Positions 25,432 to 34,064 of a stretch of DNA of 64,000 nucleotides are shown one piece after another. Below the pieces are notes generated by a model, which saw only the letters and a program-made list of their open reading frames with translations, was not told where the DNA came from and searched no databases. A program made the translations under genes and the position numbers. Source of the DNA: Epilithonimonas lactis (lineage in GTDB: Bacteria > Bacteroidota > Bacteroidia > Flavobacteriales > Weeksellaceae); the NCBI RefSeq assembly GCF_900110605.1, contig NZ_FOFI01000003.1, positions 372,001-436,000 on the forward strand, read 5' to 3'. Position 1 is the first letter of the stretch, and each line of letters begins with the position of its first letter.

Positions 25432-26481
25432 TTATTCAATCACCACCTTTTTTGGCTTTGGTTTCTCTACAGGTTTTGTAGATGATGGCGTTGTTGTACT
25501 TTGTTTCACAGGTGTTGCAGTGTTTGCAGGCTGTGTTGTTGTCGGTTTTGGTTTCGGCGTTGTCGTCGCAGCTCCCGAAGTTGATGGCGTGTTAGAAACC
25601 GGCGGTTTTACAACTGCCGGTCTCTGTTCAATCGTTGGTGGCGGCACTTCATTGTATTGAATTGGAGCCAACGTGGTGTCAATCTTCGGACGGTACATGT
25701 CATCCAACTGCTGTATTTTGCTTTGCATCTCGGCTGGCGTCTTTTTACTTGCCCAGAGATCGATCTGCATGCCTTGATCTCGAAGAGAACCAAAACTTGG
25801 ATCTTGGTAATAAACAATATCAGAATCATCTTTTCCGCCATCTTCATGGTCTACGATCCCAACCTCAAACAATGCTTTTCCAATGATCTGCTTAGCTTCC
25901 TGAACGGTTCTTCCCACCACATTAGGAACTGAAACATTTCTCAACGGTCCAGAACCAATGACCAGATCGACGCTGGAGAACTTTGGTAGCAGGGTTCCAG
26001 GTTTGATGCTTGATCCATTAAAAATAATTCTAAGAACGGCATCTCTCTGGATACTCGGTTCGAAAAGTGTATCGCCAACCTTTAATCCAACAAGCGTCAA
26101 TTGATTAAATGCCAAACCTTTATATCTGTCAATAATGTCCGGAACGGCCACTTTTGCCCAAGTTCTAGGATTGACCTTCAGAACGATTGCTCTCCCGCTT
26201 TTCACACTTGCTCCAGGCGATGGGAAAACTGCCAATACCTGAAAAGGACGGAATTTTGGGTCATATTTGAAACTATCGACCTCATATTCCAAACCGGAAT
26301 CATCAAGGATCTTGATAGCATCGTGCACCTTCATATTCATCACATTGGGTACAGGAACTTCATCTCCGTGGTGGGTATGATACTCCAACCAACGGAATGT
26401 AAGCCAAACCAAACCGGCGAAAAACGCCATTGCCAATACGATATTAAGTAATACTTTCCAGTGGAAAAGCGATTTGAACAT
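25432..26481 (-). CDS. PASTA domain membrane protein without kinase domain
   Basis: The 349-residue protein has a short cytoplasmic start, one transmembrane helix (about 9-30) and three extracytoplasmic PASTA domains (about 42-108, 110-182, 184-250) with openings 'VPVPNVMNMKVHDAI', 'VAVPDIIDRYKG' and 'VSVPNVVGRTVQEA'. A Pro/Thr/Lys-rich tail follows from about 275. PASTA domains bind muropeptides or beta-lactams in Ser/Thr kinases and PBPs, but here no kinase or transpeptidase domain exists. A peptidoglycan-binding or scaffold role is inference. It is divergent from hpt. Confidence 0.85.
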   Translation of the reverse strand: MFKSLFHWKVLLNIVLAMAFFAGLVWLTFRWLEYHTHHGDEVPVPNVMNMKVHDAIKILDDSGLEYEVDSFKYDPKFRPFQVLAVFPSPGASVKSGRAIVLKVNPRTWAKVAVPDIIDRYKGLAFNQLTLVGLKVGDTLFEPSIQRDAVLRIIFNGSSIKPGTLLPKFSSVDLVIGSGPLRNVSVPNVVGRTVQEAKQIIGKALFEVGIVDHEDGGKDDSDIVYYQDPSFGSLRDQGMQIDLWASKKTPAEMQSKIQQLDDMYRPKIDTTLAPIQYNEVPPPTIEQRPAVVKPPVSNTPSTSGAATTTPKPKPTTTQPANTATPVKQSTTTPSSTKPVEKPKPKKVVIE

Positions 26482-26507
26482 AATTATTCTTTTTCAGAAA
26501 CGTAACG

Positions 26508-26515
26508 CAAATATA
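26508..26515 (-). promoter_or_regulatory. Putative -7 box (TAtaTTTG) of the PASTA gene
   Basis: Perfect TAnnTTTG match on the minus strand, 26 bases before the PASTA ATG, in the space divergent with hpt. No convincing -33 box. Confidence 0.45.
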
Positions 26516-26597
26516 GATAATTAAATTGTATTACCCTTTTCTATGAATTGTAAAAAGCGATTAAAAAAAGAAAATGGGAGGTTTGGTTTAAAAATCT

Positions 26598-26605
26598 TAT
26601 TTTTG
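26598..26605 (+). promoter_or_regulatory. Putative -7 box (TAttTTTG) of hpt
   Basis: Perfect TAnnTTTG match, 15 bases before the hpt ATG at 26621. It lies inside the longer open frame, which supports the internal ATG. Confidence 0.45.
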
Positions 26606-26620
26606 CACTTTGAAATACAT

Positions 26621-27175
26621 ATGGAGTCTATACAAGTTCACGACAAAAGTTTCGTACCATACCTGAAACACGATGAAATTCAGGCAATTATTAAAGAATT
26701 AGCAGAAAAAGTTTACGAAGATTACAAAGATGAAACCCCAATTTTCATTGGTGTTCTGAATGGTGTCATCATGTTTTTCTCAGATTTTTTAAAATATTAT
26801 CCTGGTAAATGTGAAATTGCCTTTTTGCAAGTAAGTTCTTATTCTGGGACGCAATCTACAGGAATTGTTTACAAAAAAATGGAATTGACAAAAGATGTTA
26901 TGGATCGTCATATCATTCTTATGGAAGACATTGTTGACACTGGAAATACATTAGAAAATCTCTTTGAATATTTCAAAAACACGCAACGTCCTAAGTCTTT
27001 GAAAGTGGCATCTTTACTTTTAAAACCAGATGTTTTCAAAAAAGATTTCATCGTGGATTATGTTGCTAAAGAAATTCCAAACAAATTTGTATTAGGCTAC
27101 GGATTAGATTATGATGAGTTGGGAAGAAATTTACCAGACCTATATCAATTGGAAGAAGGTAGAATCAATCATTAA
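26621..27175 (+). CDS. hpt: Hypoxanthine phosphoribosyltransferase
   Basis: Purine-salvage enzyme joining hypoxanthine or guanine to PRPP to give IMP or GMP. The 184-residue type I PRTase has 'IFIGVLNGVIMFFSDFL', 'LQVSSYSGTQSTG' and the PRPP-binding signature 'HIILMEDIVDTGNTLENL'. The frame is open to 26543, but the upstream 26 codons lie across the promoter box, and ATG 26621 gives the usual 'MESIQVHDKSFVPYL' start. It stands 47 bases before adk on the same strand, a natural pairing of purine enzymes. Confidence 0.92.
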   Translation: MESIQVHDKSFVPYLKHDEIQAIIKELAEKVYEDYKDETPIFIGVLNGVIMFFSDFLKYYPGKCEIAFLQVSSYSGTQSTGIVYKKMELTKDVMDRHIILMEDIVDTGNTLENLFEYFKNTQRPKSLKVASLLLKPDVFKKDFIVDYVAKEIPNKFVLGYGLDYDELGRNLPDLYQLEEGRINH

Positions 27176-27222
27176 TCTCTACTAAAAATAGAAAGAAATA
27201 AATCTAAATAAATTAAAGTAAT

Positions 27223-27801
27223 ATGATCAATATTGTTCTCTTTGGCCCTCCAGGAAGTGGAAAAGGAACCCAGGCTCAGCATCTCATCGAGAAATTCAAT
27301 CTGAAACAAATTTCTACCGGAGATCTTTTTCGATTTAATATGAAAAATGATACAGAGCTCGGAAAATTAGCAAAATCATACATCGATAAAGGACAATTGG
27401 TTCCCGATCAAGTCACAATTGACATGTTAATTGATGAGTTGAGAAAACCGACAGAAACCAACGGATTTATTTTTGACGGATTCCCTAGAACTGCAGTTCA
27501 GACAGAAGCTTTGGAAACCATCGTGAAAGAAGAATTGAATTCGGAGATCAGCATTTGTCTTTCATTAATTGTAGATGATGCAGTTTTGGTGGAAAGACTT
27601 CTAAAAAGAGGAGAAACCAGCGGAAGAACAGACGATTCTAATGAGGACATCATCCGAGATAGGATCACAGAATATTATACAAAAACTGCAGAAGTTGCAG
27701 AATTATACAAAAAACAAGGCAAATATGCAGAAGTGATCGGCGTTGGCGACATCTCCGAGATCTCTGAAAAACTTTTTGCTGAAGTAGAAAAAATTAAATA
27801 A
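27223..27801 (+). CDS. adk: Adenylate kinase
   Basis: Interconverts ATP + AMP and 2 ADP in the cytoplasm. P-loop 'GPPGSGKGTQ' (7-16), AMP-binding 'STGDLFRFNM' and 'IFDGFPRTAVQTEAL', and the lid region 'LLKRGETSGRTDDSNEDIIR' are visible. At 192 residues, without the four-Cys or long LID insertion, this is the short-LID form common in Bacteroidota. It follows hpt closely and is separated from obg by an inverted repeat. Confidence 0.95.
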   Translation: MINIVLFGPPGSGKGTQAQHLIEKFNLKQISTGDLFRFNMKNDTELGKLAKSYIDKGQLVPDQVTIDMLIDELRKPTETNGFIFDGFPRTAVQTEALETIVKEELNSEISICLSLIVDDAVLVERLLKRGETSGRTDDSNEDIIRDRITEYYTKTAEVAELYKKQGKYAEVIGVGDISEISEKLFAEVEKIK

Positions 27802-27804
27802 GCC

Positions 27805-27858
27805 GGAAGATGGAAGTCGGAAGCGGGAAGTTTTCCCATCTTCGGACTTCCATCTTCC
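27805..27858. repeat. Inverted repeat between adk and obg
   Basis: A perfect 14-bp arm, GGAAGATGGAAGTC, at 27805-27818 has its complement at 27845-27858 with a 26-base centre. There is no long T-run, so it is not a classical terminator. The purine-rich motif looks like an interspersed flavobacterial repeat, and it may be an mRNA processing or protection hairpin. Confidence 0.65.
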
Positions 27859-27873
27859 ATTAATAAAAATATT

Positions 27874-28857
27874 ATGTCAAATTTCGTAGATTACGTAAAA
27901 ATCCACTGTAAAAGCGGTCACGGCGGTGCTGGATCGGCTCACCTTCGTAGAGAAAAATATATTCCTAAAGGTGGCCCGGATGGTGGCGATGGCGGACGCG
28001 GTGGCCACGTGATCATGAGAGGAAACGCTCACGAATGGACGCTTTTGCCATTGAGATACACGCGTCACATCAAAGCAGAACGTGGACACAACGGTCAAAA
28101 AAACCAGTTGACAGGTGCTTACGGCGAGGATGTTTACATCGATGTGCCAATGGGAACGATTGCCAGGAATGAAGAAGGTGAGATCGTAGGCGAAATCCTG
28201 GAAGATGGGCAAGAGATCATCTTGATGGAAGGTGGAAAGGGCGGAAAAGGAAATGAGCATTTCAAATCCTCTACCAACCAAACACCAAGATTTGCACAAC
28301 CAGGAATGGATGGACAGGAAGGTTTTGTGACTTTCGAATTGAAATTGCTTGCTGATGTTGGATTAGTTGGATTCCCGAATGCTGGAAAATCTACGCTTCT
28401 TTCATCCGTTTCTGCAGCAAGACCAAAGATCGCTGATTATGCTTTCACCACGTTGAAACCAAATCTTGGAATCGTAGAATGGAGAAATTACAAATCTTTC
28501 GTCATGGCCGATATTCCTGGAATCATCGAAGGTGCTGCGGAAGGGAAAGGTCTTGGCCACAGATTCCTAAGACATATTGAAAGAAACTCAATTCTATTAT
28601 TTTTAATTCCGGCCGATTCTGAGGATCATTTCCAGGAATTTAAAATTTTGGAAAACGAACTTAAGGAATACAATCCTGAACTTTTGGACAAAGATTTCCT
28701 TCTATCCGTTTCGAAAGCTGATCTTTTGGATGATGAATTGAAAAGAGAGATCGCAGCAGAATTCCCAGAAAACAGACAACCATTATTCTTCTCCGGTGTG
28801 ACTGGCGAAGGACTTCAGGAATTGAAAGATGCTATCTGGAAAAAATTGCACGGATAA
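27874..28857 (+). CDS. obg: GTPase Obg/CgtA
   Basis: Ribosome-associated GTPase involved in 50S assembly and stress control. Residues 1-158 form the glycine-rich Obg fold ('[20 protein letters not shown]'). The G domain has '[20 protein letters not shown]' (G1), 'FTTLKPNLG' (G2), '[20 protein letters not shown]' (G3) and 'SKADLL' (G4, with SKAD instead of NKxD). At 327 residues it lacks the variable C-terminal OCT domain, as in other Bacteroidota. It follows adk with a hairpin in between. Confidence 0.95.
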   Translation: MSNFVDYVKIHCKSGHGGAGSAHLRREKYIPKGGPDGGDGGRGGHVIMRGNAHEWTLLPLRYTRHIKAERGHNGQKNQLTGAYGEDVYIDVPMGTIARNEEGEIVGEILEDGQEIILMEGGKGGKGNEHFKSSTNQTPRFAQPGMDGQEGFVTFELKLLADVGLVGFPNAGKSTLLSSVSAARPKIADYAFTTLKPNLGIVEWRNYKSFVMADIPGIIEGAAEGKGLGHRFLRHIERNSILLFLIPADSEDHFQEFKILENELKEYNPELLDKDFLLSVSKADLLDDELKREIAAEFPENRQPLFFSGVTGEGLQELKDAIWKKLHG

Positions 28858-28899
28858 TTTTCGGAACAATTATTGAAAGTCTAAACACAAAAAAATACG

Positions 28900-29385
28900 A
28901 TGAAATACTTATTCAGCTTACTGTTTATTTTAGGATTAATGTCCTGCACGACTTCTCAAGTTTCAAAATATTCTGCGATAGAATATCAAGTTGGACCTTG
29001 TTTCGGATTCTGTCCAACCTACAAGATCACCATCGATTCCAATCGAAATGCAATCCTGGAAGCAGAACATTTCAACTTTTCCGAAGGTGGATCCAAGGAT
29101 GATTTGAACAAACCAAGAGAAGGCACCTTCAAAGCGAACTTGAGTACTGAAGATTACAAGAAATTGGTGGATGCGACAGATGCCGCAAACATCAAAACAC
29201 TAAATGAGAGTTACATCGACAAAAGAATCATGGACGCTTCGAAAGTAAATCTAAGAGTTACTTTTGCTGACGGAACCAAAAGAGATATCGCAATGTCGGC
29301 TGGTGAAAAACCAAAAACATTGACCGACCTGACTACGTTGATCGATGAAATTAAGCAAAATCAAAAGTGGGTAAAAGTTAAATAA
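28900..29385 (+). CDS. DUF6438 lipoprotein
   Basis: The 161-residue protein has a lipoprotein signal and lipobox LMSC (Cys16). The mature part begins 'YSAIEYQVGPCFGFCPTYKI' with a characteristic GPCFGFCP motif followed by an Ig-like beta-rich domain, the DUF6438 pattern. Function unknown. The paired cysteines may form a disulfide outside the cytoplasm. It is 42 bases downstream of obg on the same strand. Confidence 0.78.
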   Translation: MKYLFSLLFILGLMSCTTSQVSKYSAIEYQVGPCFGFCPTYKITIDSNRNAILEAEHFNFSEGGSKDDLNKPREGTFKANLSTEDYKKLVDATDAANIKTLNESYIDKRIMDASKVNLRVTFADGTKRDIAMSAGEKPKTLTDLTTLIDEIKQNQKWVKVK

Positions 29386-29415
29386 GACTTAATCTCGACT
29401 TTATTTTAAATAAGT

Positions 29416-29423
29416 TACCTTTG
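29416..29423 (+). promoter_or_regulatory. Putative -7 box (TAccTTTG) of the RhlE-like gene
   Basis: Perfect TAnnTTTG match. The transcript would begin near 29430, so the hairpin at 29433-29459 would lie at the very 5' end of the helicase mRNA. Confidence 0.45.
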
Positions 29424-29432
29424 CAACATATT

Positions 29433-29459
29433 AATTCCTCCTAATATACGGAGGAATTT
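29433..29459 (+). terminator. Stem-loop in the leader of the RhlE-like helicase gene
   Basis: A perfect 9-bp stem AATTCCTCC/GGAGGAATT with an 8-base loop is followed by TTTTTA. It could end the DUF6438 transcript, but it lies downstream of the helicase promoter box, so it may also act as an attenuator or leader hairpin. Which it is cannot be told from sequence. Confidence 0.55.
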
Positions 29460-29489
29460 TTACTTTATTAAATTAAAAAAATATTCCAT

Positions 29490-30737
29490 TTGAATTTTGA
29501 CGAATTAGGCTTGATCAAGCCAATATTAGACGCCTTAAAAGCGCAAGGTTACGAACAACCTACACCAATACAAGAAAAAGCGATCCCATCTATCCTGCAA
29601 GGCAGAGACCTTTTGGGAAGCGCACAGACAGGAACAGGAAAAACAGCGGCATTTGCCATCCCTATTCTACAAAATCTTTCTTCTGCCAAAGAACCACACA
29701 GAAATCAGATCAAAGCATTGATTCTAACGCCTACGCGTGAATTGGCAATCCAAATTGAAGAAAACTTCCAAGACTACGGAAAACATCTGAAACTGAGATC
29801 ACTTGTGGTTTTCGGGGGTGTGAAACAGCACGCACAAGAACAGCAACTTAAAAGAGGCGTTGATATTTTGATCGCGACGCCAGGAAGATTGTTGGATTTT
29901 ATTTCCCAAGGCATTGTGAAACTTCATCACTTAGAAATTTTTGTTCTGGATGAAGCGGATAGAATGTTGGATATGGGATTTGTTCACGATGTTAAGAAGA
30001 TCCTGAAATTGATCCCAGCAAAAAGACAAAACCTTTTCTTCTCTGCAACGATGCCGAAAGAAATCGCAAAGTTGGCTTCTGAGATCTTGATCAATCCGGT
30101 AAGAGTTGAAGTAGCTCCGGTTTCTTCGACAGCTGATACGATCCAGCAAAGTATTTATTTTGTTGATAATAACAACAAGACCGATCTTTTGATCCACCTT
30201 TTGGAGGATCCGAAATTCGATCAGGTTTTGGTTTTCTCGAGAACTAAACATGGCGCAGATAAGATAGTCAAGAAATTGTACCAATCAAACATTTCTGCAG
30301 AAGCAATCCACGGAAACAAATCTCAGAATGCAAGACAGAACGCACTTTCCAACTTCAAATCAAAAAGAACGAGAATCTTGGTAGCGACAGACATCGCAGC
30401 GAGAGGAATTGATATCGACGAGTTGAAATATGTTGTGAATTACGAATTGTCCGACGTTTCCGAAACTTACGTTCACAGAATCGGAAGAACTGGTAGAGCC
30501 GGATCAGAAGGAACTTCTTTCTCATTCGTAGATGCTTTGGATCTTGCGAATCTTAGAAATACCGAGAAATTGATCGGGAAGAAAATTCCTGTTGTAACGG
30601 ATCATCCTTTTCACACAGACAATCTTGTAGAGCAAAAGAGAGACAGCAACAACAAGCCTTTCACACCGAGACCAAGAACAAACGGTCAACGCTCCGAAAA
30701 AACTAAGAATAAAAGCAATTTCTACAGAAAAAAATAA
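29490..30737 (+). CDS. DEAD-box RNA helicase, RhlE-like
   Basis: The 415-residue ATP-dependent RNA helicase has the Q-motif 'GYEQPTPIQEKAI', Walker A 'AQTGTGKT', 'PTRELAIQ', 'VLDEADRMLDMGF', 'FSATM', 'ATDIAARGIDID' and 'HRIGRTGRAG'. The RhlE-type C-terminus is short and basic ('KNKSNFYRKK'). The start is a TTG at 29490: the protein's first conserved residues follow at once ('MNFDELGLIKPIL'), and no ATG is available upstream in frame. Likely roles are ribosome assembly or cold-adapted RNA remodelling. A terminator follows immediately. Confidence 0.9.
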   Translation: MNFDELGLIKPILDALKAQGYEQPTPIQEKAIPSILQGRDLLGSAQTGTGKTAAFAIPILQNLSSAKEPHRNQIKALILTPTRELAIQIEENFQDYGKHLKLRSLVVFGGVKQHAQEQQLKRGVDILIATPGRLLDFISQGIVKLHHLEIFVLDEADRMLDMGFVHDVKKILKLIPAKRQNLFFSATMPKEIAKLASEILINPVRVEVAPVSSTADTIQQSIYFVDNNNKTDLLIHLLEDPKFDQVLVFSRTKHGADKIVKKLYQSNISAEAIHGNKSQNARQNALSNFKSKRTRILVATDIAARGIDIDELKYVVNYELSDVSETYVHRIGRTGRAGSEGTSFSFVDALDLANLRNTEKLIGKKIPVVTDHPFHTDNLVEQKRDSNNKPFTPRPRTNGQRSEKTKNKSNFYRKK

Positions 30738-30741
30738 AAAG

Positions 30742-30770
30742 AAAACCGGAAGCAATTTCCGGTTTTTTTT
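30742..30770 (+). terminator. Terminator of the RhlE-like gene
   Basis: Ten-bp stem AAAACCGGAA/TTCCGGTTTT with loop GCAAT and T8 tail. The A-rich left flank could also serve the convergent minus-strand gene. Confidence 0.9.
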
Positions 30771-30787
30771 ATTTTAAGTCGAATAAA

Positions 30788-31060
30788 TTATGCTGGTTTC
30801 TTTTTCACCAAATTGATGATCGATATCACCGTAATTGCACCGCCCATTCCGAGTAAAAAAAGCGCTATCGAATTACCTCCGACCTCACTCCTATTATTCG
30901 CAGAGATCTGTCTTGCTGCTTCTTCTGCGCTGGTAGCTGTTGTAGCAATTTCTATATTTTTTTGATTGACCGCGTCACCATCAACTTGAAAGTAAAGATA
31001 TCCGCCAATGACCAAAGCAATGATGCCTATGATCAGTAAAATTTGAGGTTTGTTTTTCAT
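30788..31060 (-). CDS. Small hypothetical membrane protein
   Basis: The 90-residue protein has a helix near the N-terminus (ILLIIGIIALVIGGYLYF), a polar Ala/Glu-rich middle exposed on one side, a second helix (SIALFLLGMGGAITVISIIN) and a basic end KKKPA. I recognise no family. It lies 22 bases after the TatD gene on the same strand, so probably co-transcribed. Confidence 0.65.
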   Translation of the reverse strand: MKNKPQILLIIGIIALVIGGYLYFQVDGDAVNQKNIEIATTATSAEEAARQISANNRSEVGGNSIALFLLGMGGAITVISIINLVKKKPA

Positions 31061-31082
31061 ACGTAGACTATTAGATTTATTA

Positions 31083-31853
31083 TTAGTCTAAAGTACTAAA
31101 AATTTTATTGGCATTTTCAGTCGTAATCCTATCAATCTCAGCAAAGTCTTTACCGTAAATATCAACCAACTTTCCAGCAACTAACTCTACGTAAGAACTT
31201 TCGTTTCGTTTTCCACGGAACGGAACTGGCGCCAAATAAGGTGAATCTGTTTCCAGAACGATTTTGTCTAATGGAATTTGATTCAAGAACTGATCGATCT
31301 TTCCATTTTTAAATGTCACTACACCTCCGATTCCTAAAACAAATTGAAGGTCGATTGCCTGTTTTGCTTGTTCCAGATTTCCCGAAAAACAATGGAAGAT
31401 CCCGCGTAATTTCGGATGTTTCTTTCGCTCCAAAACTTCAAAGGTCTCATCAAAACTTTCTCTGGAATGGATCACGATGGGAATATCTTTCTCAATCGCC
31501 CAATCGATCTGCTGTTCGAAAGCTTTGACTTGAATATCCAAAGTTGATTTATCCCAATACAGATCGATCCCGATTTCGCCAATGGCCACAAAGTCGCGCT
31601 GGGAAAGATAATTCTGAACGAGATTCAATTCGTTTTCCCAAGATTCTGGCTGTACGGAACAAGGATGCAATCCCATCATCGAAAAAATTTTGCCCGGATA
31701 TTCGGTTTCGAGAAGGAGCATTTTCTGATGTGTTTCGGAGTCAATTGCCGGAAGGAAGAATTTCTCCACGCCTTTGTCCAAAGCCCGCTGGATCATCTCT
31801 GTGCGGTCTTCATCGAATTGTTCGGAATATAAATGGGTGTGTGTGTCTATCAT
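31083..31853 (-). CDS. TatD family metal-dependent hydrolase/DNase
   Basis: The 256-residue TIM-barrel hydrolase has the metal ligands in 'DTHTHLYSEQFDEDR', 'GEIGIDLYWDKS', 'PIVIHSRESFDET', 'GIFHCFSGN' and 'LETDSPYLAPVPFRGKRNES'. The family removes nucleotides from DNA 3' ends or handles D-tyrosyl-tRNA-like substrates. A nuclease role is the default expectation. ATG at 31853; the 65-base upstream space to GSCFA has an imperfect inverted repeat built of 'gttagttg'/'caactaac'-like words. Confidence 0.88.
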   Translation of the reverse strand: MIDTHTHLYSEQFDEDRTEMIQRALDKGVEKFFLPAIDSETHQKMLLLETEYPGKIFSMMGLHPCSVQPESWENELNLVQNYLSQRDFVAIGEIGIDLYWDKSTLDIQVKAFEQQIDWAIEKDIPIVIHSRESFDETFEVLERKKHPKLRGIFHCFSGNLEQAKQAIDLQFVLGIGGVVTFKNGKIDQFLNQIPLDKIVLETDSPYLAPVPFRGKRNESSYVELVAGKLVDIYGKDFAEIDRITTENANKIFSTLD

Positions 31854-31918
31854 TGTTAGTTGTTAGTTGATTGTTGCTGGTTGTCAGAAGAATCCTATCA
31901 ACTAAAAACCATCAACTA

Positions 31919-32872
31919 TCAACCGAATATTTTATGTTTTACTTTCTTCTGCTGATAAAGGATCTTTTGATTGATCTTTTCCAAGAATTCCTGATATTTT
32001 GGATTCTTTTCATCGGCTGTTTTGTGATTCAGCGCAGTGAGAATCTTATTATTTTCATTAATGAAAAGCTTGGTCTCATCGGTAAAATAAGCATTCCCGA
32101 ATTTTTCCCAAATGTATTGAACAGCCTGAGAATTCGGATGGATCATATCTTCCTTGTAAAATCTGTACTCGCGGAGATCATCCATCATCAATTCGTAGAT
32201 TGGAAGATAATGGCACGTTTCTTTTCCAGAAATCGATTCGTGGATGGCCGTTATCAATTTTGATTTGCTTAATTGATTTTCGACAATACCATCTTTGGTG
32301 TGACGAACTGGCGAAACCGTGAACAGGATCTTCACATCTTTTTTACAAATATCCTTCAGAGTATCAATAGTTTGATTGATGGATTCCGTCAATTCCTGAT
32401 TGGACAAAAATCGTTTCTCGAAAAATTTCTGAGGAATCTTGTGACAGTTGGCAACCAACTTTTTCTTTGGAAGAAATTCATAAATGTAAGATGTTCCAAA
32501 TGTGATAATTACAAAACTCGTGTTCTGCAAAAACTGATTCGCTTCTTCAATATTTTTGTTGATCTGCTCCAACGATTGTTTCGCAAACCGCGAATCGAAG
32601 GACGAATGATGATCGAGACTGATGTAACTTTCATTGGCCAATATCAAATCACTTTCTTGATATTCCTTCGCATCATAGATCTGCTGGATCGCATTATTGA
32701 TCGAATACGGATTGAAGATTGTCCCAAATGGATTGTTCAAAGATTGGATTTGGCCTTCAGAAAATTTGTCGTGCATCTCCGTCGCAAAACACGATCCTAT
32801 GGAAAAGATGCAATCATCTGTCCCAATTTTTCTCTCACTTGCATTAATATCTACTTCTGTTCTGAATTTCAT
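31919..32872 (-). CDS. GSCFA domain protein
   Basis: The 317-residue protein carries the GSCFA signature near its N-terminus ('CIFSIGSCFATEMHDKFSEG'), which gives the family its name, then 'NPFGTIFNPYSINNAI', 'FVITFGTSYIYEF' and 'FTVSPVRHTKDGI', 'MIHPNSQAVQYIWEKF'. The Ser and the terminal Asp/His-like 'DMIHPNS' suggest an SGNH/GDSL-type esterase fold, which is inference. GSCFA proteins are common in Bacteroidota and lack a firmly assigned role. Confidence 0.85.
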   Translation of the reverse strand: MKFRTEVDINASERKIGTDDCIFSIGSCFATEMHDKFSEGQIQSLNNPFGTIFNPYSINNAIQQIYDAKEYQESDLILANESYISLDHHSSFDSRFAKQSLEQINKNIEEANQFLQNTSFVIITFGTSYIYEFLPKKKLVANCHKIPQKFFEKRFLSNQELTESINQTIDTLKDICKKDVKILFTVSPVRHTKDGIVENQLSKSKLITAIHESISGKETCHYLPIYELMMDDLREYRFYKEDMIHPNSQAVQYIWEKFGNAYFTDETKLFINENNKILTALNHKTADEKNPKYQEFLEKINQKILYQQKKVKHKIFG

Positions 32873-32956
32873 TTTTTTAAATGTAGCAATTTATCAATGT
32901 AAAAATTTACCAATATCTGAGATTTTATGAGACTGGTAAATCGGTACATTGTTATA

Positions 32957-33928
32957 TTAAGATTCTCTTCTCAAAAGATAATTCGCCAGTTCTCGGAAAG
33001 GCAATTTTTTCTCGTCTGGAAGGTTGATCTGATCAAGATAACTTTGACCAATTTCGTTGTGTTTTTGAATCAGTCTTAGAACTTTGTCATCCACTTTTGT
33101 TCTGCGGAAGATCTTCTCGACGCTATAAACCTTGTCGACATTGTCAGTTTTTTTGGAATACCAATAATTCAGTTCAGATAATTCCTCTGGATTGGCGTGC
33201 TCTAGGGCCAAAAGATAAAGAATGGTTTTCTTATTCTCATAAATATCACCAGCATGTTTCTTCCCAAATTGTTCCTGATTTCCGAAAACATCCAGATAAT
33301 CATCCATAATTTGGAATGCGATCCCGATGTGTTTCCCGAAGTTATACATCGCTTCTGCATCTTCTTCTGATGCTCCAGCGATCAATGCTCCGATCTGGAA
33401 AGATGAGGCACTTAGAACACCCGTTTTGAAAGTGATCATTTGGATGTAATCGTCGTAAGAGACATTTGACATATTCTCAAAATTGATGTCAAACTGCTGA
33501 CCTTCGCAAAGAACGGCGCCAGTTTCAGAAAATATCTTGATACACTTTTTGAATAATTCCGGTTCCAGATCTTCGAAGAATTGATACGCTTTGATCAATA
33601 AAGCATCTCCGGAAAGGATCCCAACATTGATTCCATGAAGAGTATGGATCGTTGGTTTATTTCTCCTCAATGGCGCTTCATCCATAATATCATCGTGGAT
33701 CAAGGTAAAATTGTGGAAAAACTCAATGGCCAAAGACGGTTTCAATGCTTTTTCCAAATCGCCTTGGAAAAGATCGCAGGCCATTAGCAACATGATCGGA
33801 CGAAGCCTCTTTCCACCATGAGAAATGATGTAATTCATCGGGTGGTACAACTCGTCTGGTTTGTTGGTAAACGTATGTTTTTCGATAGCGTCTGCTACAA
33901 TTTTCTGATACTGATCTAGGAATTCCAT
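32957..33928 (-). CDS. Trans-polyprenyl diphosphate synthase
   Basis: The 323-residue all-helical prenyltransferase joins isopentenyl diphosphate units. The first Asp-rich motif is 'LIHDDIMDEAPLRR' (about residue 80), the second 'FQIMDDYLDVFG' (about 211), and 'HGGKRLRPIMLLM' binds the diphosphate. The position before the first Asp-rich motif (FFHNFTLIHDD) has bulky residues, typical of medium chain lengths. The product could be geranylgeranyl to hexaprenyl diphosphate for menaquinone, and the length cannot be fixed from sequence. Confidence 0.87.
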   Translation of the reverse strand: MEFLDQYQKIVADAIEKHTFTNKPDELYHPMNYIISHGGKRLRPIMLLMACDLFQGDLEKALKPSLAIEFFHNFTLIHDDIMDEAPLRRNKPTIHTLHGINVGILSGDALLIKAYQFFEDLEPELFKKCIKIFSETGAVLCEGQQFDINFENMSNVSYDDYIQMITFKTGVLSASSFQIGALIAGASEEDAEAMYNFGKHIGIAFQIMDDYLDVFGNQEQFGKKHAGDIYENKKTILYLLALEHANPEELSELNYWYSKKTDNVDKVYSVEKIFRRTKVDDKVLRLIQKHNEIGQSYLDQINLPDEKKLPFRELANYLLRRES

Positions 33929-34011
33929 TTAAAAACTTGTTTGAGGCAAAAATACGTTTTTTACAATTGTTCTACCAAGATTTTGAATCTTGTTTTATGA
34001 GAATTAATCAT

Positions 34012-34039
34012 AAAAAAAGCTTCCCAAAACTGAGAAGCT
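34012..34039 (-). terminator. Terminator of the DUF47-PiT unit
   Basis: Minus-strand stem AGCTTC/GAAGCT with a 10-base loop and seven T, 26 bases after the transporter stop. Confidence 0.8.
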
Positions 34040-34064
34040 ATATGTTTTAAATTTAATTTCAAAA

